Assembly (NCBI GenBank): GCA_032433765.1 | Contig: JAVIAB010000024.1 | Span: 16,962,648 to 17,026,647, forward strand | Length of the DNA: 64,000 nucleotides | Origin: Megaustenia siamemsis | Taxonomy: Eukaryota > Mollusca > Gastropoda > Stylommatophora > Ariophantidae | Direction: 5' to 3' | In this document: positions 1 through 10,454 of the stretch, one piece after another | How positions within the stretch are numbered: the first letter of the stretch is position 1 | How the letters are laid out: each line of letters begins with the position of its first letter | Notes under the pieces: generated by a model | Told to the model about the DNA's origin: nothing | Database searches by the model: none | What the model saw: the letters and a program-made list of their open reading frames with translations, nothing else | Position numbers and translations under genes: made by a program

Positions 1-432
1 CTAGTCTGACCAAATGTAACAGACTAACTAATCTAGTCTGGCCAAATGTAACAGACTAACTAATCTAGTCTGACCAAATGTAACAGACTAACTAATCTAG
101 TCTGGCCAAATGTAACAGACTAACTAATCTAGTCTGGCCAAATATAACAGACTAACTAATCTAGTCTGGTCAAACATAACAGACTAACTAATCTAGTCTG
201 GCTAAACGTAATAGATTAACTAATCTAGTCTGGCCAAACATAACAGACTAACTAATCTAGTCTGGCCAAACGTAACAGACTAACTAATCTAGTCTGGCCA
301 AACATAACAGACTAACTAATCTAGTCTGGTCAAACATAACAGACTAACTAATCTAGTCTGGCTAAACGTAATAGATTAACTAATCTAGTCTGGTCAAACA
401 TAACAGACTAACTAATCTAGTCTGGCCAAATA
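1..432. repeat. 32-bp satellite, block 1 (left edge open)
   Basis: Head-to-tail monomers of about 32 bp built around the core AACAGACTAACTAATCTAGT. Monomer variants differ mainly in the TGGCCAAACG / TGGTCAAACAT / TGACCAAATG segment. The array continues to the left out of the window. It ends at the TA target site of the first Tigger copy (431-432). The order of variant monomers just before the insertion is the same as before the second copy at 4191 and before the empty site at 8017, which shows a higher-order unit larger than the monomer. Confidence 0.97.
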
Positions 433-2817
433 CAGTCGAACCTGGTCTTAGGACCACCTGTTTAAAGCGTTTCCCTGGTTATAGGACCGGGTCTACAATT
501 TCCCCGAGTTTTTTACTATATGCTAACACTGATTACGGCGCTCACCGTATGACGCGACCAGAGACCAGGCTAATTAACCGCCGCCAATGTTATTTATCCC
601 GTTTACGACGACCAGCCAGTCCTTCGTCTCGCTGGGAGCTATAAACGATCGACACAGGTGTCTACAGGTGTTGATGTTTTCCCGTATTTAGTGAGTCCCA
701 GATTACAGTGGGACGTGTTACGTTTATCAGTCAATACTGGTGCAGACACAGATCTATGATTCGTGAAGTGACATCACTTCGCGGTTCCGTCTAGACCAGA
801 GTAGACCATTGCGTGGCCCGTATAAATTACAGGAATTAACTAAAGAATTAGTCATTGCCCGCTTAGAGTGTATTCATGTACATGTACAGTATCTCAGTGA
901 ATTATTTTTGTGGATTTTAAAAGTGTTACACACAATATAGGAAATGGCCAGTGTCAAAAGTGTAAAACCAAAAGCATTAACGCTGGAAGAACGAATATCA
1001 GTGATTCGACAAAATCAGCAAGGTAAAAGTTCGCGATTATTGGCAGAACAGTTTGGAGTGGGAAAGACACAGATTTTACGTACGTTAAAGAGAAAAGCCG
1101 AGTATATGAATGACTTTGAAAATAATGCACCAAGTATGAAAAGAAGGAATAGCAGGAAAACGGGAAATGAAGACATAAATACACTTTGTTGGAAATGGTG
1201 TCAATCAGCACTTGCACGAAAAATTCCGTTATCTGGGCCGATGATCAAAGAACGAGCTTTACAGTTTGCAAAAGAATTGGAAAACTCAGTCTTTAAAGCA
1301 TCGAACGGCTGGTTAGAGGCCTTCATTAAAAGACACAATCTTGTGTTTGGTAAGCAATGTGGCGAAGTCGGTGATTCAGATATGAGTGCTGCGGCTGACT
1401 GGACTTCTAAATTATCCGAGATATGCTATGGTTACGCTGCTCAAGACATTTTTAATTTAGATGAAACCGGTTATTTTTCAAAGCGACTACGGACAAAACA
1501 TTTTTTGTCAAAGGAGAAAAATGCGCTGGGGGTAAAAAAAGCAAAGAGCGAATAACAGTGATGCTATGCACTAACATGTTGGGGGAACGAGAACCGGCTT
1601 TAGTGATTGGGAAAGCAGCTAACCCTAGGATTTTTAAAAACATCAACATAAACACACTGCCAGTGATTTACAGAAACAACAAAAAGGCATGGATGACTGC
1701 AGCTATATTTGAAGATTGGCTGAAAAGTTTTGACTGTAAGATGCAGAAAAAAAAGCGCCACATTATTTTATTTGTTGACAACGCTACCTGTCATCCCAAG
1801 ATCGAACTACAGAATGTTAAGCTGCAGTTTCTGCCACCCAACACAACTGCATTAGTTCAACCCCTAGACCAGGGTGTTATTCAGACATTTAAATTAAAGT
1901 TTAGACAAAAACAGCTTCTACATCTTATCACAGTCATGGAATCAAACAAGGATGCTTCCGGAACCGAACTCATGAAACAGGTCAATTTACTGGATGTAGT
2001 CTACTGGATTGCTGCAGCATGGAAAGAAGTGAACAACTCAACCATCCTTAAGTGTTTCTGTAAAGCAGGTTTTCATTGTCCTGCTGAAACACACGCATAT
2101 TCTCTGACGCACATGGAATCTGCATCAAAGACCGACGTGCAAATTGTTTCTACTGCAATTTCTACTGCTTTGGATAACCTTTCAAAAGAATTGTTTGGAT
2201 ACCAATTGACAGACATCTCCATGATTGATTCAGGGCTCCAAACTTGCAACACAATAGAAACAAACTGGGATCTTCCTGCCACTGCAATTTTAGCTGCTGA
2301 GGATGTGAATAGTGAATCAGACAACGAACAAGATTCTACTGACATTGAGAAAACATACACTATCGCAGATGCACATAATGCTTTGGAGCTTCTGCGCACC
2401 TATTCAATAACAAACGGGAGATCTGACATACTAGACGTTATCATGGACTTGAGAGAAAAATTGAACTTATCGTTTATTTCATCTGTCAAACAACAGACTA
2501 CCATATTGGATTTTTTTTTCAAGTCAAAAGTGATACATGTACAGTATAAGTGGAATCTGTGTATGTGTGTTTTATTTTTGTGTGTTTAACTATCGTGTTT
2601 TATGAAAAGTGTCCAACCAGTGGCTATTGTAGACCGACATGTGCACTATGTTCTACTCATGGATTACGCTGATTTGCAGGTTAGTTTTCATAGTGCTTAG
2701 GATAAAATTTTTTTTATCGCTCTATTTATTATGTGAAACCTGTGAGGCAGGACCACCTGTCCTATGGGACCAGTTTTTGAAAGTCCCGTGAATGGTCGCC
2801 TTAGACAGGTTCGACTG
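433..2817 (+). mobile_element. Tigger/pogo-type DNA transposon, copy 1
   Basis: An element of 2385 bp begins CAGTCGAACCTG and ends with its exact reverse complement, flanked by TA on both sides (431-432 and 2818-2819). TA duplication is the mark of the Tc1/mariner superfamily. Similarity between the termini continues imperfectly for about 25 bp. Subterminal GGACC/GGTC motifs recur at both ends (for example AGGACCACCTGT near 449 and again near 2749) and may be transposase contacts. The interior holds one transposase gene with a leader of about 510 bp and a trailer of about 230 bp. The copy is full length but its transposase is broken by one missing base near 1469. Confidence 0.95.
944..2589 (+). 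pseudogene. Tigger/pogo transposase, one frameshift
   Basis: The transposase has the usual pogo/Tigger order. An N-terminal psq-type helix-turn-helix (TLEERISVIRQNQQGKSSRL) is followed by a CENP-B-like HTH around residues 75-145. A DDE/DDD catalytic core follows, with FNLDETG (first Asp), ILFVDNATCHP (second Asp) and LPPNTTALVQPLDQGVI (third Asp). The family is the source of the host protein CENP-B. Relative to copy 2, one G is missing in the run after GAAACC near 1469, just after the first catalytic Asp, so frame 1 ends at 1555 and the rest resumes at 1558. The far C-terminus has QTTILDFF, a PCNA-binding (PIP-box) pattern. The start at 944 is the first ATG, in the context GGAAATGG. Confidence 0.93.
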
Positions 2818-4192
2818 TATAACAGACTAACTAATCTAGTCTGGCCAAACATAACAGACTAACTAATCTAGTCTGGCCAAGCGTAACAGACTAACTAATC
2901 TAGTCTGGTCAAACGTAACAGACTAACTAATCTATCTGGCCAAACATAACAGACTAACTAATCTAGTCTGGTCAAACGTAACAGACTAACTAATCTAGTC
3001 TGGTCAAACGTAATAGACTAACTAATCTATCTGGCCAAATGTAACAGACTAACTAATCTAGTCTGGCCAAATATAACAGACTAACTAATCTAGTCTGGTC
3101 AAACATAACAGACTAACTAATCTAGTCTGGCTAAACGTAATAGATTAACTAATCTAGTCTGGCCAAACATAACAGACTAACTAATCTAGTCTGGCCAAAT
3201 GTAACAGACTAACTAATCTAGTCTGGTCAAACATAACAGACTAACTAATCTAGTCTGGCTAAACGTAACAGATTAACTAATCTAGTCTGGCCAAACATAA
3301 CAGACTAACTAATCTAGTCTGGCCAAACGTAACAGACTAACTAATCTAGTCTGGTCAAACATAACAGACTAACTAATCTAGTCTGGCTAAACGTAATAGA
3401 TTAACTAATCTAGTCTGGTCAAACATAACAGACTAACTAATCTAGTCTGGCTAAACATAACAGATTAACTAATCTAGTCTGGTCAAACATAACAGACTAA
3501 CTAATCTAGTCTGGTCAAACGTAACAGACTAACTAATCTATCTGGCCAAACATAACAGACTAACTAATCTAGTCTGGTCAAACATAACAGACTAACTAAT
3601 CTAGTCTGGCCAAATGTAACAGACTAACTAATCTAGTCTGGCCAAATGTAACAGACTAACTAATCTAGTCTGACCAAATGTAACAGACTAACTAATCTAG
3701 TCTGACCAAATGTAACAGACTAACTAATCTAGTCTGACCAAATGTAACAGACTAACTAATCTAGTCTGACCAAATGTAACAGACTAACTAATCTAGTCTG
3801 GCCAAATGTAACAGACTAACTAATCTAGTCTGACCAAATGTAACAGACTAACTAATCTAGTCTGGCCAAATGTAACAGACTAACTAATCTAGTCTGGCCA
3901 AATATAACAGACTAACTAATCTAGTCTGGTCAAACATAACAGACTAACTAATCTAGTCTGGCTAAACGTAATAGATTAACTAATCTAGTCTGGCCAAACA
4001 TAACAGACTAACTAATCTAGTCTGGCCAAACGTAACAGACTAACTAATCTAGTCTGGCCAAACATAACAGACTAACTAATCTAGTCTGGTCAAACATAAC
4101 AGACTAACTAATCTAGTCTGGCTAAACCTAATAGATTAACTAATCTAGTCTGGTCAAACATAACAGACTAACTAATCTAGTCTGGCCAAATA
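2818..4192. repeat. 32-bp satellite, block 2
   Basis: About 43 monomers separate the two Tigger copies. A recurrent variant lacks one G (TAATCTATCTGG instead of TAATCTAGTCTGG), and another reads AGATTAACTAATCT. Their positions repeat after 6580 and again after 8019, so this block is one full higher-order unit of about 1.37 kb. Copies are almost identical. One visible difference is ACCTAATAG near 4126 against ACGTAATAG in the other units. Confidence 0.96.
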
Positions 4193-6579
4193 CAGTCGAA
4201 CCTGGTCTTAGGACCACCTGTTTAAAGCGTTTCCCTGGTTATAGGACCGGGTCTACAATTTCCCCGAGTTTTTTACTATATGCTAACACTGATTACGGCG
4301 CTCACCGTATGATGCGACCAGAGACCAGGCTAATTAACCGCCGCCAATGTTATTTATCCCGTTTACGACGACCAGCCAGTCCTTCGTCTCGCTGGGAGCT
4401 ATAAACGATCGACACAGGTGTCTACAGGTGTTGATGTTTTCCCGTATTTAGTGAGTCCCAGATTACAGTGGGACGTGTTACGTTTATCAGTCAATACTGG
4501 TGCAGACACAGATCTATGATTCGTGAAGTGACATCACTTCGCGGTTCCGTCTAGACCAGAGTAGACCATTGCGTGGCCCGTATAAATTACAGGAATTAAC
4601 TAAAGAATTAGTCATTGCCCGCTTAGAGTGTATTCATGTACATGTACAGTATCTCAGTGAATTATTTTTGTGGATTTTAAAAGTGTTACACACAATATAG
4701 GAAATGGCCAGTGTCAAAAGTGTAAAACCAAAAGCATTAACGCTGGAAGAACGAATATCAGTGATTCGACAAAATCAGCAAGGTAAAAGTTCGCGATTAT
4801 TGGCAGAACAGTTTGGAGTGGGAAAGACACAGATTTTACGTACGTTAAAGAGAAAAGCCGAGTATATGAATGACTTTGAAAATAATGCACCAAGTATGAA
4901 AAGAAGGAATAGCAGGAAAACGGGAAATGAAGACATAAATACACTTTGTTGGAAATGGTGTCAATCAGCACTTGCACGAAAAATTCCGTTATCTGGGCCG
5001 ATGATCAAAGAACGAGCTTTACAGTTTGCAAAAAGAATTGGAAAACTCAGTCTTTAAAGCATCGAACGGCTGGTTAGAGGCCTTCATTAAAAGACACAAT
5101 CTTGTGTTTGGTAAGCAATGTGGCGAAGTCGGTGATTCAGATATGAGTGCTGCGGCTGACTGGACTTCTAAATTATCCGAGATATGCTATGGTTACGCTG
5201 CTCAAGACATTTTTAATTTAGATGAAACCGGGTTATTTTTCAAAGCGACTACGGACAAAACATTTTTTGTCAAAGGAGAAAAATGCGCTGGGGGTAAAAA
5301 AAGCAAAGAGCGAATAACAGTGATGCTATGCACTAACATGTTGGGGGAACGAGAACCGGCTTTAGTGATTGGGAAAGCAGCTAACCCTAGGATTTTTAAA
5401 AACATCAACATAAACACACTGCCAGTGATTTACAGAAACAACAAAAAGGCATGGATGACTGCAGCTATATTTGAAGATTGGCTGAAAAGTTTTGACTGTA
5501 AGATGCAGAAAAAAAAGCGCCACATTATTTTATTTGTTGACAACGCTACCTGTCATCCCAAGATCGAACTACAGAATGTTAAGCTGCAGTTTCTGCCACC
5601 CAACACAACTGCATTAGTTCAACCCCTAGACCAGGGTGTCATTCAGACATTTAAATTAAAGTTTAGACAAAAACAGCTTCTACATCTTATCACAGTCATG
5701 GAATCAAACAAGGATGCTTCCGGAACCGAACTCATGAAACAGGTCAATTTACTGGATGTAGTCTACTGGATTGCTGCAGCATGGAAAGAAGTGAACAACT
5801 CAACCATCCTTAAGTGTTTCTGTAAAGCAGGTTTTCATTGTCCTGCTGAAACACACGCATATTCTCTGACGCACATGGAATCTGCATCAAAGACCAAAGT
5901 GCAAATTGTTTCTACTGCAATTTCTACTGCTTTGGATAACCTTTCAAAAGAATTGTTTGGATACCAATTGACAGACATCTCCATGATTGATTCAGGGCTC
6001 CAAACTTGCAACACAATAGAAACAAACTGGGATCTTCCTGCCACTGCAATTTTAGCTGCTGAGGATGTGAATAGTGAATCAGACAACGAACAAGATTCTA
6101 CTGACATTGAGAAAACATACACTATCGCAGATGCACATAATGCTTTGGAGCTTCTGCGCACCTATTCAATAACAAACGGGAGATCTGACATACTAGACGT
6201 TATCATGGACTTGAGAGAAAAATTGAACTTATCGTTTATTTCATCTGTCAAACAACAGACTACCATATTGGATTTTTTTTTCAAGTCAAAAGTGATACAT
6301 GTACAGTATAAGTGGAATCTGTGTATGTGTGTTTTATTTTTGTGTGTTTAACTATCGTGTTTTATGAAAAGTGTCCAACCAGTGGCTATTGTAGACCGAC
6401 ATGTGCACTATGTTCTACTCATGGATTACGCTGATTTGCAGGTTAGTTTTCATAGTGCTTAGGATAAAATTTTTTTTATCGCTCTATTTATTATGTGAAA
6501 CCTGTGAGGCAGGACCACCTGTCCTATGGGACCAGTTTTTGAAAGTCCCGTGAATGGTCGCCTTAGACAGGTTCGACTG
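4193..6579 (+). mobile_element. Tigger/pogo-type DNA transposon, copy 2
   Basis: A 2387-bp element with the same ends and the same TA flanks (4191-4192, 6580-6581) as copy 1. It lies exactly 3760 bp downstream in register with the flanking satellite. The two elements differ by two single-base indels and only a few substitutions that I could see (for example GATGCGACC near 4311, GTGTCATTC near 5637 and ACCAAAGTG near 5893). Identical flanks mean this copy arose by duplication of the whole satellite-plus-element unit and not by a second transposition. Confidence 0.95.
4704..6351 (+). pseudogene. Tigger/pogo transposase, one frameshift
   Basis: The same transposase as at 944, with the same HTH, CENP-B-like and DDE segments and the same C-terminal QTTILDFF motif. 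Here the lesion is an extra A in the run at 5030-5034, between the first HTH and the end of the CENP-B-like HTH, so the N-terminal frame stops at 5057. The remaining 441-codon frame (5026-6351) is open through all three catalytic Asp residues and beyond. The site that is damaged in copy 1 (near 1469) is intact here (near 5230). No protein could be made from this copy without correction of the frameshift. Confidence 0.93.
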
Positions 6580-9198
6580 TATAACAGACTAACTAATCTA
6601 GTCTGGCCAAACATAACAGACTAACTAATCTAGTCTGGCCAAGCGTAACAGACTAACTAATCTAGTCTGGTCAAACGTAACAGACTAACTAATCTATCTG
6701 GCCAAACATAACAGACTAACTAATCTAGTCTGGTCAAACGTAACAGACTAACTAATCTAGTCTGGTCAAACGTAATAGACTAACTAATCTATCTGGCCAA
6801 ATGTAACAGACTAACTAATCTAGTCTGGCCAAATATAACAGACTAACTAATCTAGTCTGGTCAAACATAACAGACTAACTAATCTAGTCTGGCTAAACGT
6901 AATAGATTAACTAATCTAGTCTGGCCAAACATAACAGACTAACTAATCTAGTCTGGCCAAATGTAACAGACTAACTAATCTAGTCTGGTCAAACATAACA
7001 GACTAACTAATCTAGTCTGGCTAAACGTAACAGATTAACTAATCTAGTCTGGCCAAACATAACAGACTAACTAATCTAGTCTGGCCAAACGTAACAGACT
7101 AACTAATCTAGTCTGGTCAAACATAACAGACTAACTAATCTAGTCTGGCTAAACGTAATAGATTAACTAATCTAGTCTGGTCAAACATAACAGACTAACT
7201 AATCTAGTCTGGCTAAACATAACAGATTAACTAATCTAGTCTGGTCAAACATAACAGACTAACTAATCTAGTCTGGTCAAACGTAACAGACTAACTAATC
7301 TATCTGGCCAAACATAACAGACTAACTAATCTAGTCTGGTCAAACATAACAGACTAACTAATCTAGTCTGGCCAAATGTAACAGACTAACTAATCTAGTC
7401 TGGCCAAATGTAACAGACTAACTAATCTAGTCTGACCAAATGTAACAGACTAACTAATCTAGTCTGACCAAATGTAACAGACTAACTAATCTAGTCTGAC
7501 CAAATGTAACAGACTAACTAATCTAGTCTGACCAAATGTAACAGACTAACTAATCTAGTCTGACTAAATGTAACAGACTAACTAATCTAGTCTGACCAAA
7601 TGTAACAGACTAACTAATCTAGTCTGACCAAATGTAACAGACTAACTAATCTAGTCTGACTAAATGTAACAGACTAACTAATCTAGTCTGACCAAATGTA
7701 ACAGACTAACTAATCTAGTCTGGTCAAACGTAACAGACTAACTAATCTAGTCTGGTCAAACATAACAGACTAACTAATCTAGTCTGGCTAAACGTAATAG
7801 ATTAACTAATCTAGTCTGGCCAAACATAACAGACTAACTAATCTAGTCTGGCCAAACGTAACAGACTAACTAATCTAGTCTGGCCAAACATAACAGACTA
7901 ACTAATCTAGTCTGGTCAAACATAACAGACTAACTAATCTAGTCTGGCTAAACGTAATAGATTAACTAATCTAGTCTGGTCAAACATAACAGACTAACTA
8001 ATCTAGTCTGGCCAAATATAACAGACTAACTAATCTAGTCTGGCCAAACATAACAGACTAACTAATCTAGTCTGGCCAAGCGTAACAGACTAACTAATCT
8101 AGTCTGGTCAAACGTAACAGACTAACTAATCTATCTGGCCAAACATAACAGACTAACTAATCTAGTCTGGTCAAACGTAACAGACTAACTAATCTAGTCT
8201 GGTCAAACGTAATAGACTAACTAATCTATCTGGCCAAACATAACAGACTAACTAATCTAGTCTGGTCAAACATAACAGACTAACTAATCTAGTCTGGCTA
8301 AACGTAACAGATTAACTAATCTAGTCTGGTCAAATATAACAGACTAACTAATCTAGTCTGGCCAAACATAACAGACTAACTAATCTAGTCTGGCCAAATG
8401 TAACAGACTAACTAATCTAGTCTGGTCAAACATAACAGACTAACTAATCTAGTCTGGCTAAACGTAACAGATTAACTAATCTAGTCTGGCCAAACATAAC
8501 AGACTAACTAATCTAGTCTGGCCAAACGTAACAGACTAACTAATCTAGTCTGGTCAAACATAACAGACTAACTAATCTAGTCTGGCTAAACGTAATAGAT
8601 TAACTAATCTAGTCTGGCTAAACATAACAGATTAACTAATCTAGTCTGGTCAAACATAACAGACTAACTAATCTAGTCTGGTCAAACGTAACAGACTAAC
8701 TAATCTATCTGGCCAAACATAACAGACTAACTAATCTAGTCTGGTCAAACATAACAGACTAACTAATCTAGTCTGGCCAAATGTAACAGACTAACTAATC
8801 TAGTCTGGCCAAATGTAACAGACTAACTAATCTAGTCTGACCAAATGTAACAGACTAACTAATCTAGTCTGACCAAATGTAACAGACTAACTAATCTAGT
8901 CTGACCAAATGTAACAGACTAACTAATCTAGTCTGACCAAATGTAACAGACTAACTAATCTAGTCTGACTAAATGTAACAGACTAACTAATCTAGTCTGA
9001 CCAAATGTAACAGACTAACTAATCTAGTCTGACCAAATGTAACAGACTAACTAATCTAGTCTGACTAAATGTAACAGACTAACTAATCTAGTCTGACCAA
9101 ATGTAACAGACTAACTAATCTAGTCTGGTCAAACGTAACAGACTAACTAATCTAGTCTGGTCAAACGTAACAGACTAACTAATCTAGTCTGATCAAAT
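6580..9198. repeat. 32-bp satellite, block 3, with an element-free unit
   Basis: This is the longest uninterrupted stretch, about 82 monomers. It begins with a repeat of the unit seen after 2818. A run of TGACCAAATG/TGACTAAATG monomers (about 7425-7700) is longer here than in block 2 and accounts for roughly two extra monomers before the empty Tigger site. The array ends at about 9198 (TCTGATCAAATGAGCAGG), where unique sequence begins. Confidence 0.96.
8005..8032. other. Unoccupied Tigger target site
   Basis: CTGGCCAAATATAACAGAC at this place joins the left flank of the two insertions (CTGGCCAAATA) directly to their right flank (TAACAGAC) with a single TA (8017-8018). The monomer order on both sides matches the flanks at 431/2818 and 4191/6580, including the AAGCGTAAC monomer two units downstream. 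It is therefore the paralogous pre-insertion site or, less likely, a precise loss. Confidence 0.9.
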
Positions 9199-9640
9199 GA
9201 GCAGGAATTGAGAGGGAAGACAACCTGGTGCTAACAAAAAAAGCCATGCTAAAGATGGACCAAAAGGAGCAAATATCAGCTTTACTGTCAATGAAACAGC
9301 GCATTTACCCCCATGTAACGTCCCTTAAAGACAAGAAATAAGCACAAATATAGTATGTGGGTCAGCAGGTCGAGCTGCAGAACACATGAAAAATAAACCA
9401 AAAAATGGCATGAAGCAGCTAAACTAATAGAAAGACAAAGACAAACCACAACATTTTGGCAAAAGCCTTCATGAAGTATAACACACAAACTATTCAAATT
9501 AAACAAAGAAATCCAAACATGAAAACAAAACACTGATCTAAAAAAATGGCAAATCATCTTTCTCTACGGACAAATGATAAAGAGGTCTAACTATTTCTTT
9601 ATTCATCAGGTGAAAGCAAAGAAGAAGAAGAAGATTGTAC
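9199..9640. other. Intronic sequence, nothing firm
   Basis: Unique sequence sits between the satellite and a SPRYD3 exon. The plus strand can be read for about 45 codons from 9206 (Lys/Glu-rich, helical-looking, ending TAA near 9337), without resemblance to anything I recognise. A short AAG-rich tract lies at 9616-9634. On the minus strand this is the start of the intron downstream of exon 9641-9789. Confidence 0.5.
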
Positions 9641-9789
9641 CTGTTTAGCAAGTCCAATGGCCACATAACATTTATCACCAGGGTCAACAATTTCAAACTC
9701 AAAGTAATGATTCGTTGTATCTAAGGGATACTTGGCTTGTGCTAGTCCAACATCATTAATGGTCTTGCCCTGCCTGTGTACTCCAGGAT
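9641..9789 (-). CDS. SPRYD3: SPRYD3 exon, start of second SPRY domain
   Basis: Minus-strand exon between acceptor CACACAG (AG at 9791-9790) and donor GTACAAT (9640-9639). It encodes GKTINDVGLAQAKYPLDTTN followed by HYFEFEIVDPGDKCYVAIGL. This matches the opening of the second SPRY domain of vertebrate SPRYD3, where the segment is GKSIVDVGLAQARHPL and then HYFEVEIVDPGEKCYIALGL. The residues before it in the human protein (LEYLGKGK) are echoed by LEYTGR in a different frame, so one base appears to be missing near 9768-9772. Reading from the normal acceptor meets TAG about 15 codons in. An in-frame AG at 9771-9770 could bypass the problem at the cost of about eight residues. This is the last exon seen; the remaining 3' exons must lie left of the window. 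Confidence 0.85.
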
Positions 9790-9894
9790 CTGTGTGAATA
9801 AGAAAACAAATCTGATTAGAAAATTCTTCAGTGATTGTGATAACTTTTGAGCAGACTAGTCAAAATCATAAGAAAGTTTCACTGATGTACAGTT

Positions 9895-10290
9895 TTCTTT
9901 TCTTTCTTTCCTTCCTCATCTGCCTTTCAGCATCGAGGGGAGATATAATTTTTAATCTTTTGCTTTTCTGTTTGCCTCTCCTGCTGTTATGTTTCCTAGT
10001 GTTTCTAATATTCCATCAATTCATCTTTTCCGAGGTTGGTCCTTGAGTCTGGTGTTCTCGCAACATTTAATAAAGACTCATTGAGTTGTGTTTTGGTCTT
10101 TTATGTCATAATACATAACCAAACCATTTTATCTGTTGTTTATGTATTCTATGGTGGGAAATATTCCTATCTTTTTTCTCAGTTCTTCATTTCTGATAGT
10201 ATTTCTCAGACTGTTTCCTGTCATTCGTCTAACACATTTCATCTCGGAAGTGGTTATTTTTCTTATTGTTCTTGCAAGTAGGGTCCAGGA
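9895..10290 (-). mobile_element. LINE 3' fragment (C-terminal coding part)
   Basis: On the minus strand this resembles the end of a LINE reverse-transcriptase ORF. The same stretch recurs at 47815-48185 (minus), which can be read as RRMTGNSLRDKIRNEELRKK. Shared landmarks include CTTCATTTCTGAT and TTCCTGTCATTCGTCTAAC. Frames are broken. It lies head to head with the plus-strand LINE remnant that starts near 10455. Confidence 0.7.
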
Positions 10291-10454
10291 CTGACATTGG
10301 TACCACAATGTTGGGATGAAGATTGTAATGTAGAGTTCCTGTATGCAGTATTTGGTAAAATTACACTAGTTCACTTGTTTTACATTCTGTACACAAATGT
10401 TTGCCAATGGTATTTTAGCTGGCTTGCAATTTTTTTTTATTATCGCCTGTATAT

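Noticed and set aside
954..1217. Minus-strand 87-codon frame inside the Tigger element, present in both copies
   Set aside because: It is antisense to the transposase coding region and is repeated only because the element is duplicated.
433..6579. CENP-B box in the transposon or satellite
   Set aside because: I looked for the TTCG...CGGG core at the proper spacing on both strands and found none.
1..9198. CRISPR array, suggested by 32-bp repeats
   Set aside because: There are no unique spacers; monomers adjoin directly, and the context is eukaryotic.
9288..9557. 89-codon hydrophobic minus-strand frame that could be a membrane protein
   Set aside because: The hydrophobic look comes from AT-rich composition; no start context, splice signal or homology supports it.
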